The notes beneath the pieces were generated by a model. That model ran no database searches. It was not told where the DNA came from and saw only the letters and a list, made by a program, of their open reading frames with translations. This document shows positions 1 through 9,535 of a stretch of DNA of 64,000 nt, one piece after another (positions within the stretch are counted from its first letter, which is position 1; each line of letters opens with the position of its first letter). This stretch comes from Gammaproteobacteria bacterium (lineage in GTDB: Bacteria; Pseudomonadota; Gammaproteobacteria; QNFE01), in the NCBI GenBank assembly GCA_003645455.1, contig QNFE01000002.1:1-64000 (forward strand). Reading direction: 5' to 3'. Made by a program: the position numbers and the translations under genes.

Positions 1-45
1 AGTCAAAATATGCTAATATTTTACAAAAAAATGACAAAAAATGAT

Positions 46-246
46 TTAATCTGGCAAAAAAACTAAAAAAATGGTTTTAAGAAAAAACGAATGGAAAATT
101 ATTTGATTATGCAAAGGTCTCATAATAACGACTAAAATCATAAAACCAACTGTTCTATCATTGTTACCACCTGTTGTAAATAACAACAACGAAAATAATA
201 AAGGTATAGAGCTTACAACTATTGCTATTCTATCTTTTTTAACCAT
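46..246 (-). pseudogene. small membrane protein whose C-terminus runs into a MITE end (probably truncated)
   Basis: Hydrophobic N-terminus MVKKDRIAIVVSSIPLLFSLLLF; the peptide continues as MRPLHNQ, the translation of the repeat end at 101-121. Confidence 0.45.
101..121. mobile_element. solo/right end of the GAGACCTTTGCAT inverted-repeat element
   Basis: atttgattatgcaaaggtctc matches the right terminus of the family; no left end visible in the 100 bp available. Confidence 0.6.
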
Positions 247-421
247 TTCTCACTCCAAGTATTCAGCCGAAGCATTACGGTCGGCTGGATTTTGACAAGT
301 TTTAAAAGAAAAGAGATGATTTTTAGTGCCATATCTTTTCAACCAAAAAATATCATACACAATTTGAAAAAAAATTACAATTATTTACGAACCTCATTAA
401 AGTTGTAATTGACAATAGATT

Positions 422-450
422 TTGGCATAATTTTAAAAAATATGTTATAG
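422..450 (+). promoter_or_regulatory. putative sigma70-type promoter for hisAFIE
   Basis: TTGGCA - 17 bp - TTATAG upstream of hisA. Confidence 0.4.
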
Positions 451-481
451 TGTCTTGTTTTTTTGTAAAAATTTAATTCAA

Positions 482-1204
482 ATGATAATTATTCCGGCGA
501 TTGATTTAAAAGATGGTGCTTGTGTCAGGTTGCGTCAAGGGCTGATGAGCGACAGCACGGTGTTTGCCAAAAATCCTGTTATTATGGCGGATAAATGGGT
601 GCAACAAGGGGCAGAGCGATTACATTTGGTAGATCTTGACGGTGCTTTTGCAGGCAAACCCAAAAACCAACAAGCCATTGAAAAAATATGTCATAAATAT
701 CCAAATATGCCGATTCAAATTGGTGGTGGAATTCGTGATATAACAACCGCAGAGCATTATTTTAAGATGGGAATATCCTATTGTATTATCGGCACTGCGG
801 CGATTGCAGACCCTGAATTTGTTAAAAAACTAAGTTTAAAATATCCTCAAAAAATAATCCTCGGTATTGATGCTAAAAATGGGATGGTAGCCACAGACGG
901 ATGGGCGAAAACTACGGATATATCAGCGATAGATTTGGCACTATCCTATAAAAATTTACCAATTAGTGCGATAGTTTATACTGATATTAGTCGCGATGGA
1001 ATGATGCAGGGGCTAAATATCAAAGCTACTGCCGAGCTTGCCCGTCAAATAAAAATCCCCGTAATTGCATCAGGTGGCATGACAAATATGGCTGATATTA
1101 AAAAAGTCAAAGAGATTGAAAAAGATGGAGTATCGGCGGTTATCATCGGCCGAGCTTTGTATGAGGGCACGATTGATTTGCCAAAAGCTTTGGGAATTAT
1201 TTAA
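482..1204 (+). CDS. hisA: HisA, ProFAR isomerase
   Basis: [20 protein letters not shown]; followed by hisF, hisI, hisE; internal ATG preferred over ORF start 455. Confidence 0.93.
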   Translation: MIIIPAIDLKDGACVRLRQGLMSDSTVFAKNPVIMADKWVQQGAERLHLVDLDGAFAGKPKNQQAIEKICHKYPNMPIQIGGGIRDITTAEHYFKMGISYCIIGTAAIADPEFVKKLSLKYPQKIILGIDAKNGMVATDGWAKTTDISAIDLALSYKNLPISAIVYTDISRDGMMQGLNIKATAELARQIKIPVIASGGMTNMADIKKVKEIEKDGVSAVIIGRALYEGTIDLPKALGII

Positions 1205-1206
1205 AA

Positions 1207-1968
1207 ATGTCTCTTGCTAAACGCATTATTCCCTGCCTTGATGTTAATAACAGACGAGTTGTCAAGGGGATAAATTTTGTTGATTTGCAAGATGCAGGTG
1301 ACCCTGTTGAGGTAGCAAAAAGATATAATGCCGAGGGCGCTGATGAGATTACTTTCTTAGATATAACTGCCTCATCTGATAACCGTAAAACAATTTTAGA
1401 TGTTGTAGAAGCTGTCGCAAATGAGGTTTTTATTCCACTCACAGTCGGCGGTGGAGTTAAAAAAATAAGTGATATCCGAGATATTTTAAATAGCGGAGCG
1501 GATAAGGTAGCAATCAATACCGCGGCTATTTTTAACCCAGATTTTGTGCGTGATGCCGCTGATAAAGTTGGTAATCAATGTATTGTAGTTGCCATTGATG
1601 CTAAAAAAGTGGATGATGATAGATGGGAGATTTTTACCCACGGAGGTCGCGAAAAAACCGGCATTGATGCTGTTGAATGGGCGATTAAAATGGCAGAGTG
1701 TGGAGCAGGCGAAATTCTTTTAACCAGTATGGATAGAGACGGCACCAAAATAGGGTTTGATTTGGAATTAACAAGAAAAATATCAGAGGCTATACGGTTG
1801 CCTGTAATAGCCTCAGGCGGAGTTGGCAATTTGCAACATTTGGTTGAAGGAATAAAAGATGGCAAGGCAGATGCTGTGTTGGCGGCAAGCATTTTTCACT
1901 TTGGCACATATAGCATCAATGAGGCAAAAGAATATATGCAAAAAGCCGGAATACAGATGAGATTATAA
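1207..1968 (+). CDS. hisF: imidazole glycerol phosphate synthase cyclase subunit HisF
   Basis: [24 protein letters not shown] motif; his operon context. Confidence 0.95.
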   Translation: MSLAKRIIPCLDVNNRRVVKGINFVDLQDAGDPVEVAKRYNAEGADEITFLDITASSDNRKTILDVVEAVANEVFIPLTVGGGVKKISDIRDILNSGADKVAINTAAIFNPDFVRDAADKVGNQCIVVAIDAKKVDDDRWEIFTHGGREKTGIDAVEWAIKMAECGAGEILLTSMDRDGTKIGFDLELTRKISEAIRLPVIASGGVGNLQHLVEGIKDGKADAVLAASIFHFGTYSINEAKEYMQKAGIQMRL

Positions 1969-1972
1969 AATT

Positions 1973-2374
1973 ATGAACTATATAGATGACATAAATTTTA
2001 ATGCCGCAGGTTTAGTGGCAGTTATTTGTCAGGACTTTAAAACCGATAAAGTTTTGATGATGGCATGGATGAATAAACAAGCCTTAGATTTAAGTATTCA
2101 AAAAAACAAGGCTGTTTTTTATTCTCGCTCACGTCAAAAACTTTGGCACAAAGGCGAAGAATCTGGCTTTTTTTTAAATATAAAAGATATAAGGTTGGAC
2201 TGCGATGGTGATGTTATTCTATTAAAAGTTGAGCAAATTGGTGGAATTTCTTGTCATACTGGCAGATTAAGTTGTTTTTATCGTCGCCTTAAAAATAATA
2301 ACCAATGGGAGAGTTTTTTAAATGTTTTAAAAGACCCTGCCATAATTTACAAAAAAAATAAAAATGCAAAATAA
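1973..2374 (+). CDS. hisI: phosphoribosyl-AMP cyclohydrolase HisI
   Basis: MMAWMNKQAL, FYSRSRQKLWHKGE, CDGDVILLKVEQIGGISCHTGR motifs. Confidence 0.93.
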   Translation: MNYIDDINFNAAGLVAVICQDFKTDKVLMMAWMNKQALDLSIQKNKAVFYSRSRQKLWHKGEESGFFLNIKDIRLDCDGDVILLKVEQIGGISCHTGRLSCFYRRLKNNNQWESFLNVLKDPAIIYKKNKNAK

Positions 2375-2690
2375 TAATATCTTAGAACAAATTCAACAGG
2401 TAGCAGAGGCAAGAAAAACAGCATCTGCTGAAAAATCATATATAAGCTCGTTATATCAACAAGGCACAGACAAGATTTTACAAAAAATAGGCGAGGAGGC
2501 AACCGAGACAATTTTGGCGGCAAAATCTACTGACACAGAACATTTGATAAAAGAGATAGCGGATTTATGGTTTCATAGTATAGTTTTGTTATCTCATAAG
2601 GATTTGAAAATTGATGATGTGTTGCAAGAATTACAACAAAGATTTGGTTTATCTGGCTTGGATGAAAAAAAACAAAGAAAACTGCTTTAA
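2364..2690 (+). CDS. hisE: phosphoribosyl-ATP pyrophosphatase HisE
   Basis: KIGEEATETILAAK and EIADLWFHSIVLL motifs; overlaps hisI. Confidence 0.9.
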   Translation: MQNNNILEQIQQVAEARKTASAEKSYISSLYQQGTDKILQKIGEEATETILAAKSTDTEHLIKEIADLWFHSIVLLSHKDLKIDDVLQELQQRFGLSGLDEKKQRKLL

Positions 2691-2707
2691 TAACGAGCGA
2701 AAAATTC

Positions 2708-2950
2708 CAGTCATTGCGAATAAGCGAAGCGAATGCGGCAATCTCATCAAAGCAGACGGACACCAAAAGAGATCACTTTGCTGTGCTCGTGATGACGACA
2801 GTAAAAAGAGATAACCACGGCGGTTTATTATTCCGTGTTTCTGTTTTATCTCCGTCCGCCTCGTTATGACGAATTCTGTATTTTTGCGAGCAAAAAAAGT
2901 AACCCCGTCATAACGAGCGAGCTTACGAGTGCGGTTATCTCACTCGGACC
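2708..2950. repeat. dispersed gtcattgcga/gtcataacgaggcggac-type noncoding repeat block
   Basis: Contains cagtcattgcga...gcggcaatctc and gtccgcctcgttatgacga modules shared with 13458-13714 and 34399-34627. Confidence 0.6.
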
Positions 2951-3045
2951 ATACATGTTAATTTAATTTTTCAATAAAAATAAATAAATAATAAAATAAT
3001 TATGTTATAATATTGCTTTTTTAATTTTAACTTTGGAGAAATATT

Positions 3046-3639
3046 ATGAAGAAATTATTATTAATCGTGGCAGTGTTTTTGGGTTCTTTGTCTTTTAATG
3101 CTAATGCAGGATTTTTAGATTATATGGGTGGTGGCGCAGCCATTCAAGATGTGGGCGGTGCATTTGATGATGGTGTTGCAGGTGTTTTTAATATGGGTAA
3201 AATATTCCCAAAAACCCGCACAAAGGGTGGTTTTGCTGGGGTATTTGGTGGTGAGGCTGAGATAACTAAATCTTTGGTCAAGCCTAAATACGACAAAGGC
3301 AATATCAAAGCAGAGACAGATATTTTAACCCTATCAGGTTATGGCACTTATCGCCATTATTTTAACAAAAAATTCTATATGATGTTAAAAGCTGGTGTGT
3401 TTTATGTTAAATCAGAAGGAGAGGCTGAAGTCACAATCCCTAGTTATACTTGGTTTGGCACAACAGTAGGAGGTGGGACAACAACAGTCACTACATCTGA
3501 CACAGACACTGGTTTGACCTATGGAGTGCAAGGTGGTATGGCATTGTCAAGAAAGATGGATTTAACAGCCAATTACACAGCCTATCAATTGGATACCACT
3601 ATGACATTGTTAGGTGTTGGAGTAAAATTTAAATTCTAA
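3046..3639 (+). CDS. outer-membrane beta-barrel-like secreted protein
   Basis: Signal peptide [21 protein letters not shown]; Gly/Thr-rich alternating strands ending in F (GVGVKFKF). Confidence 0.55.
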   Translation: MKKLLLIVAVFLGSLSFNANAGFLDYMGGGAAIQDVGGAFDDGVAGVFNMGKIFPKTRTKGGFAGVFGGEAEITKSLVKPKYDKGNIKAETDILTLSGYGTYRHYFNKKFYMMLKAGVFYVKSEGEAEVTIPSYTWFGTTVGGGTTTVTTSDTDTGLTYGVQGGMALSRKMDLTANYTAYQLDTTMTLLGVGVKFKF

Positions 3640-3656
3640 TTTTTTAATAGTGTTTC

Positions 3657-3685
3657 AACAAGGGGGCAATTATTGTCCCCTTGTT
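3657..3685 (+). terminator. hairpin terminator
   Basis: AACAAGGGGGCAATTATTGTCCCCTTGTT stem-loop after the 3639 stop. Confidence 0.6.
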
Positions 3686-3733
3686 ATTTGTTTAAAAAAT
3701 AGTAACAAAGTTTATCTTTTAGGAAATTTTATT

Positions 3734-4021
3734 ATGGGAATTAGTATTTGGCAGTTATTGATAATTTTGGCAATTGTTTTATTGTTATTTGGGGCAAAAC
3801 GCCTACGGAATATCGGCGGTGATCTGGGTTCGGCTATCAAAGGCTTTAAAAATGCCGTCAAAGATAATGCTGATGATGACAAAAAAAAAGATAAGGATAA
3901 AAACGATAAAAACGATAAAGAACAGATAACAACAAAAGAATCCGATGATAATATCATTGAAGGCGAGGCTACTATCTTAAAAAAAGATACCGCAAAAGCA
4001 AAAAGTAGCAACAAAAAATAA
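3734..4021 (+). CDS. tatA: Sec-independent translocase TatA
   Basis: [38 protein letters not shown]; next to tatB and tatC. Confidence 0.92.
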   Translation: MGISIWQLLIILAIVLLLFGAKRLRNIGGDLGSAIKGFKNAVKDNADDDKKKDKDKNDKNDKEQITTKESDDNIIEGEATILKKDTAKAKSSNKK

Positions 4022-4033
4022 TATATAAAATAA

Positions 4034-4447
4034 ATGTTTGATATTGGCTTTTGGGAAATTCTTATTATTGGTATAATTGCCTTGTTAGTCATAGGGCCTG
4101 AGCGATTACCAGAGGTTGCCCGCACTATCGGCAAATGGGTCGGCAAAGCCCAGCGATTTACCCAATCGATGAAAAATGAACTCAACTCCGAACTTGAAAA
4201 AAATGATCTCAAAGAAGCATTAGAAGAACCTAAAAAAGCCCTCAACGAATTACAACAAAGTTTTCACGATAGCCAAAGTGCCATCAACCAAGAAACCGCA
4301 GATGTTCTTGACATTATGGATGATACCCCCTTATCCCAACAGAAACGAGATGATTTAGACGAAGAGTTAGACGGATTAGATGACTTAGATAACTTAGAAT
4401 ATGACAAACCCAAAAAAGCACAAAAAAGCACAAAAAAAGACGACTAA
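4034..4447 (+). CDS. tatB: Sec-independent translocase TatB
   Basis: MFDIGFWEILIIGIIALLVIGPERLPEVARTIGKWVGK. Confidence 0.92.
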   Translation: MFDIGFWEILIIGIIALLVIGPERLPEVARTIGKWVGKAQRFTQSMKNELNSELEKNDLKEALEEPKKALNELQQSFHDSQSAINQETADVLDIMDDTPLSQQKRDDLDEELDGLDDLDNLEYDKPKKAQKSTKKDD

Positions 4448-5237
4448 TAACGAACAACCATTTTTATCTCATCTATTAGAATTACGAGATAGAATCTTAA
4501 AAGTTGTCGTGGCGATTGTTGTAGTTTTTGTGGTAATGTTTCCCTTCTCGGAGATAATTTATTCCATTATGGCGACCCCACTATTATCAAGCCTACCAGA
4601 TAATAGCAAAATGCAAGCCATCGGAGTAGCCGCTCCTTTTTTGATCCCTTTAAAAATGGTGCTGGTGGGAGCCGTTTTTATCACAATGCCCTATTCATTG
4701 TATCAAGTTTGGTCTTTTATAGCACCTGGATTATACCTGCACGAGAAAAAAATGGTGCGTCCTTTGATATTTTCATCCACAGTTTTATTTTATACGGGCA
4801 TAGCTTTCGCCCATTTTGTCGTGTTGCCATTAGCTTTTAATTTTTTCGCCACCATCAATATTGAAGGGGTGGAATATAATGCTGATATTGGTTACTACCT
4901 TGATTTTATTTTAACGATTTTTTTTGCATTCGGCATTGCATTTGAGGTGCCGATTGCCACAGTTTTATTGATTGCAACCGGAGCCACCACGGCCGAGAAG
5001 CTTGCTAAAAAACGCCCTTATGTTGTCGTTTTTGCTTTTATAATTGGGATGATGTTAACCCCACCTGATATAATCTCCCAGACTCTACTGGCACTACCGA
5101 TGTGGTTTTTGTTTGAAATGGGACTTATAGTTTCAAAATATTTTTTAAAAAACAAAAAAAATAATAACGATGACAATGATCTTAGTGACGAAGAGCAAGA
5201 GAGAGAATTAGACCAAGCAGAAAAAGAAGAGTTATAA
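4401..5237 (+). CDS. tatC: Sec-independent translocase TatC
   Basis: FLSHLLELRDRILKV, polytopic membrane protein, LTPPDIISQ motif. Confidence 0.93.
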   Translation: MTNPKKHKKAQKKTTNNEQPFLSHLLELRDRILKVVVAIVVVFVVMFPFSEIIYSIMATPLLSSLPDNSKMQAIGVAAPFLIPLKMVLVGAVFITMPYSLYQVWSFIAPGLYLHEKKMVRPLIFSSTVLFYTGIAFAHFVVLPLAFNFFATINIEGVEYNADIGYYLDFILTIFFAFGIAFEVPIATVLLIATGATTAEKLAKKRPYVVVFAFIIGMMLTPPDIISQTLLALPMWFLFEMGLIVSKYFLKNKKNNNDDNDLSDEEQERELDQAEKEEL

Positions 5238-5239
5238 CC

Positions 5240-5764
5240 TCAACTATATTTATATTTTGCCGAATATTTTGGGACTATATCTCTTAGTTTGAATAATTTT
5301 GGATAGATTGTAGTAGATTTTTTAAATATTTTTTCAATTGTTTTGCCATATTTTAAATCATCAAATTCAATGCTATCTAAAAAATTTTTTACATTCAAGC
5401 CTAATTCGGTATCACCTGACATTTTTAATCGCCGATTAAAAAATAAAGTATCAGGATCCTCGCTACGGACAATTAACAATAAGAACTCATATAAGTTGCC
5501 GGCGATTGTCATATCTGCTTGTTTGCCTACTGCATTTATTATTGTTTTTTTGCTTTCATCAATAGATACAGCAAAACAGACATTAATATCCTCTATTTTA
5601 ATTGACAACACTTTATCTTTTAAAAAATCTAATTCACCATTTATCAAATAACTTTTAAGGGTTTTGTTTAATACCATTACAATTGCACCGGTTGAGATTG
5701 TAGGTGGCACCAAAGATATAGGAGCGGATAGAATTTTTGGTAATATATATTGGTTATTTTTCAT
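5240..5764 (-). CDS. ubiT: SCP2 sterol-binding domain protein, UbiT/YhbT-like
   Basis: NGELDFLKDKVLSI, SEDPDTLFFNRRLKMSGDTELGLNVKNFLD motif. Confidence 0.7.
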   Translation of the reverse strand: MKNNQYILPKILSAPISLVPPTISTGAIVMVLNKTLKSYLINGELDFLKDKVLSIKIEDINVCFAVSIDESKKTIINAVGKQADMTIAGNLYEFLLLIVRSEDPDTLFFNRRLKMSGDTELGLNVKNFLDSIEFDDLKYGKTIEKIFKKSTTIYPKLFKLRDIVPKYSAKYKYS

Positions 5765-5815
5765 TTTATATGTTAAAATTTATTTTTATTAGAGCAAACC
5801 ATAATACACCATTTT

Positions 5816-6847
5816 ATGAAAATTTTTCTTTTATTTTTGTTTTTGCTTTTTAACCTCTCGGTTTTTGCGGTTGAAAACAATGATTTATCATTTGACGACA
5901 TAGATGATAATTTAATTTTTAATGATTCTCCATTAAAAGATGAATTGTCGCATCCTGATTGGTTCAAACACAGTTTTTTAAATCTACCAGAGGATATAAT
6001 AGAGGCAAAAAAAGATAAAAAAAAAGGGATTATAGTATATTTTGGCCAGAGATTTTGTCCCTATTGCAAAACCTTGATGGAAGTAAATTGGCGAAAGCCT
6101 GATATAGTTAAATATACTCGTGATAATTTTGATGTAATTGCCCTTAGTATTTGGGGCAATAAAGAGGTGGTTTTGCCAGATGGCACTAAAACTACCGAGC
6201 GAGAATATGCCATCAGAAATAATGCTAATTTTACCCCATCTTTAATTTTTTATGATGTATCTGGCAAACAAACTCTTATGTTGCGAGGTTATTACCCTCC
6301 TTATAAGTTTCTGGCAGCATTAGAATATGTAGTAGGAGAGCATTATAAACAAGAAAGTTTGGCTTCTTTTATGTTGCGAGCAAACCCTCCACCTAAATTT
6401 GAAATAGGTGATTTAAACGAACAAGATTTTTTTACCAAAGCTCCTTTTATGCTTGATAGGAGTCGTTTTAAAGCCCAAAAACCTTTGGCAGTATTTTTTG
6501 AACAAAAAGATTGTTATGCCTGTGATGTTTTGCATTCAAAACCACTTTCTGACAAAAACACAAAAAAACTATTGGATAAATTTGAAATAATTCAAGTTGA
6601 TACCAATGACAGGACTCCAATAGTAATTCCAGGCGGACAAAAAATAAATGTTCAACAATGGGCACAGAATCTACAAATTTTCTATACTCCCACTATTGTA
6701 TTTTTTGATGAGATGGGGGTTGAGATTATAAGAGTTGAGTCTGTTGCTCATCTGTATAGAATCCAAAATGTTTTAAAGTTTGTAATCGACAAAACATATT
6801 TGGTGTATCCTAATTTTGCCACTTGGCGTTTTGATATGTTATTTTAA
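5816..6847 (+). CDS. secreted double thioredoxin-fold protein (SoxW-like)
   Basis: Signal peptide; two redox motifs, FCPYCK and CYACD, each followed by a TPS/TPT cis-Pro region; precedes the sox genes. Confidence 0.65.
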   Translation: MKIFLLFLFLLFNLSVFAVENNDLSFDDIDDNLIFNDSPLKDELSHPDWFKHSFLNLPEDIIEAKKDKKKGIIVYFGQRFCPYCKTLMEVNWRKPDIVKYTRDNFDVIALSIWGNKEVVLPDGTKTTEREYAIRNNANFTPSLIFYDVSGKQTLMLRGYYPPYKFLAALEYVVGEHYKQESLASFMLRANPPPKFEIGDLNEQDFFTKAPFMLDRSRFKAQKPLAVFFEQKDCYACDVLHSKPLSDKNTKKLLDKFEIIQVDTNDRTPIVIPGGQKINVQQWAQNLQIFYTPTIVFFDEMGVEIIRVESVAHLYRIQNVLKFVIDKTYLVYPNFATWRFDMLF

Positions 6848-6882
6848 TTTTTTTAAAAAAGAGCTCGTTGAGTCATTTGCAT

Positions 6883-6910
6883 AAAAAAGGCAACGAAAAG
6901 TTGCCTTTTT
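6883..6910. terminator. bidirectional hairpin terminator between convergent genes
   Basis: AAAAAAGGCAACGAAAAGTTGCCTTTTT. Confidence 0.75.
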
Positions 6911-6931
6911 AAATTTTAATAAAACATTATA

Positions 6932-7756
6932 CTACTTACGAGCACCAGGGCCATTGGCATCTAAACCATTCCCCATAAAAGATTCATAATATTCCAAAGC
7001 ACGATATTCCTCGCTTTGTGGTTTTTTAGGTTTTGCTCTGATATTCTTATTGCAACCTGCATATCTGCGGTGCAGTGAACCTAAACTTCCCCACTTTGAT
7101 CTATAAACAGGCCAGTGAGTTGTGTGTCCCAAAGCAGGTCCTAATAAATCAGCACGCACATTTTTACCAACATTGTTTACATGACAATCGGTGCAAGACA
7201 TATCTAATTGACCACGTTTGGTTTCAAAGAATTTTTTGCCCTTTTCATACCATGCTATCGCTCTTTTGTCATTAGGAATTTTAATATCAATAGTTTTGCC
7301 ACGTGATGTGAAAGCCAGATATGCACTTATATCAATTAGTGGACCTTTTTTATATTTCAAAGGTTTCTCGTTATTGGCTTTGCGGCAGTTATTAAGAGCC
7401 AACTCCATTGTTATTAAATCTCCGGTTTTGGCATCAAAACGAGGATAAGTGTGTTTGATTCCTATGCCACCATTATCAAAACAACTGGCATATGTTTTGC
7501 CATTTTTAAATGCTGTTTCAAATAGTTTTTTACCACTATCAACATTTATTTCATAGGGTGGAAATTCCTCGATTGATTCCCACTGATCTTTTGATGCAGC
7601 ATCAATAGCATATACCCCATTATTAAATTCAGCAGGATGCACATCTGGATATAAATCATAATAATGTTTGGCAAATGCCTTGCGATCTGATTCAGGTGAT
7701 GCATACAAACCAATACTTATAAAAAATGTTAATAATAAAATTATTTTTTTATTCAT
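6932..7756 (-). CDS. soxA: SoxA, L-cysteine S-thiosulfotransferase subunit (c-type cytochrome)
   Basis: MSCTDCHVNNVGK heme motif, YAGCNKNI active-site Cys region; next to soxZ, soxY, soxX. Confidence 0.92.
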   Translation of the reverse strand: MNKKIILLLTFFISIGLYASPESDRKAFAKHYYDLYPDVHPAEFNNGVYAIDAASKDQWESIEEFPPYEINVDSGKKLFETAFKNGKTYASCFDNGGIGIKHTYPRFDAKTGDLITMELALNNCRKANNEKPLKYKKGPLIDISAYLAFTSRGKTIDIKIPNDKRAIAWYEKGKKFFETKRGQLDMSCTDCHVNNVGKNVRADLLGPALGHTTHWPVYRSKWGSLGSLHRRYAGCNKNIRAKPKKPQSEEYRALEYYESFMGNGLDANGPGARK

Positions 7757-7782
7757 AGTAATGTTCCTCCTCCAAGGATTAT

Positions 7783-8094
7783 TTATTTAATTTTAGCCGT
7801 AGCACTATCTTTTTCACCTTTATTATCAATCCAACTAATAGTGACATCATCTCCTACTTTGCCACCTTTGAATTGGAATGAAAAATAAGGGTTTTTAGAA
7901 ATCGCTCCGCCCCAGTGGGCATGAACTATTTCTATATCGCCATGTTTGGCTGTTACCTCTTGAATGAAATGGGCAGGAATAAGTTTTTTGGTTTTTTTGT
8001 CCTTTCTTAATCCTGTTTCCATTTTATGTTTAATTAAAGTGCGAACTTCTGTTATCTCACCTTTTAATTTCGCTCTAATTTTAATAGATCCCAT
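7783..8094 (-). CDS. soxZ: SoxZ thiosulfate oxidation carrier complex protein
   Basis: GSIKIRAKLKGEITEVRTLIKHKMETGLRKD; PAHFIQEVTAKH. Confidence 0.93.
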   Translation of the reverse strand: MGSIKIRAKLKGEITEVRTLIKHKMETGLRKDKKTKKLIPAHFIQEVTAKHGDIEIVHAHWGGAISKNPYFSFQFKGGKVGDDVTISWIDNKGEKDSATAKIK

Positions 8095-8121
8095 TGTATT
8101 TTCTCCTGTTATAAAATATAA

Positions 8122-8586
8122 TTAACCGCCACAGCCACCGATAGTAACCTTGACTTCTTTTTTTGCTTGATAGAATTTGCCACCTGCCTTGACAACTGCA
8201 ACTAAGTTGGCAGTTTTACCCATTTTAATTCTTGTTGCCACAAATCCTACGGCACCCTTGCCAAAATTAAAAGTAGAGGTAAGCGGTGATTCATTTTGGT
8301 CGGCAAGAATAGAGATAGATTCTACATTTTCCAAACTTGTGCTAATCGTAATTGGAACCACGGCTCCATTTTCAGCAATATCTGGTGCTTTGATGGTTAT
8401 CTTATCGGATTGAGCAACATCTGTTGCTCCGAGTTCTGCGAAAACCTTATCTACTGCTTTGGCATTAAACTCAGCTTCAATCCAAGCTGCTGCCATAGAG
8501 TTCGTAGGAATGGTAATTCCTGCTGTTGCCATAACCGCTGCGATTGAGGTAGCAAGCGAGTGTTTTAATAATAATCGACGATTCAT
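8122..8586 (-). CDS. soxY: SoxY sulfur carrier protein
   Basis: RRLLLKHS Tat-like leader and C-terminal GGCGG swinging arm. Confidence 0.94.
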   Translation of the reverse strand: MNRRLLLKHSLATSIAAVMATAGITIPTNSMAAAWIEAEFNAKAVDKVFAELGATDVAQSDKITIKAPDIAENGAVVPITISTSLENVESISILADQNESPLTSTFNFGKGAVGFVATRIKMGKTANLVAVVKAGGKFYQAKKEVKVTIGGCGG

Positions 8587-8650
8587 AAAAATATCTCCTA
8601 AAAAATAAAAATAAAAAATTAAACTCTTGAAAACAACATAGTTTCAAAGT

Positions 8651-9034
8651 TTATAAAGTATATATAAAATCCGTTATCAAGTCAATCTCTTTTTCAGTTA
8701 AGATTTTTTTGGCAGAAAATGGTGGCATAATTGATAACTTGTTTCGTGCTCTTGAATTAGCAATTTGTGATCTTAAGGCTTTTTTAGTTTTAAAGCGCAC
8801 CTTCATAGCCACTAAGGGTGGACCTACATTGCCAGGCAACGAACCATCTGCTATAATATGGCAAGCTAAACAATTGCCTTTTTTTCTGCCGAAAGTAAGT
8901 TTTTTGCCCTCTGCTGTGCTTTTTGCACCAACAGCTTCCGCACTATTAACAGAAGTTAGCATAAAAAAATTCAACAAACCTGCAAAAACTATCGCCAAAG
9001 AACTAAACTTCAAAGTTTTTTTGATGAATGACAT
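8651..9034 (-). CDS. soxX: SoxX cytochrome c subunit
   Basis: GNCLACHIIADGSLPGNVGPPL heme motif; sox cluster. Confidence 0.9.
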   Translation of the reverse strand: MSFIKKTLKFSSLAIVFAGLLNFFMLTSVNSAEAVGAKSTAEGKKLTFGRKKGNCLACHIIADGSLPGNVGPPLVAMKVRFKTKKALRSQIANSRARNKLSIMPPFSAKKILTEKEIDLITDFIYTL

Positions 9035-9463
9035 AATTTGTTCTCCTCCAAATTAAATTAAATAAAAATTAAATTCTACAAAATCCATTTAATAACGATA
9101 AAAAAACTACATTTTTGTAGTTAAAATAAGTATTAAATAGTGGCTACAATAATACTTATTTTTTTATCGTCTGCAATTTATTTTATACCTATTTCATTTT
9201 TTTAGAATATTATAATTTTCTTATACAATTAAATATCTATGCAATTATTGGCATCATACCCCATAACAAAACATTGTTTTTACTATATATTTGATTTAAA
9301 TCAAATTTTTTAAAATTACCATTTTTATATTAGTATTTCATTATATGCTAACTAATTGATAATTATATATTTCTGCAATATTGTCATTTTTTTTACCTAT
9401 CAACAAAAAATATTAAAAATATTACATAATTTTTTATAACACTTTGTATAATTTTACAAACCA

Positions 9464-9485
9464 ACAAGGGGACATGTCCCCTTGT
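9464..9485. repeat. 22-bp perfect palindrome
   Basis: ACAAGGGGACATGTCCCCTTGT, 50 bp upstream of soxB; related palindrome at 45163-45182. Confidence 0.8.
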
Positions 9486-9535
9486 CAAAAAGAAGATGTT
9501 TTATTGTTGTTAGTTTAATTTATAGGAGAATATCA

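Noticed and set aside
1575-1892. 105-aa minus-strand ORF (and 1197-1517)
   Set aside because: Antisense to hisF, which is clearly the real gene.
2611-2814. 67-aa ORF after hisE
   Set aside because: Overlaps hisE in another frame and runs into the dispersed repeat.
6871-6882. tttgcataaaaa as another MITE end
   Set aside because: Only a short partial match; the surrounding hairpin is an ordinary terminator.
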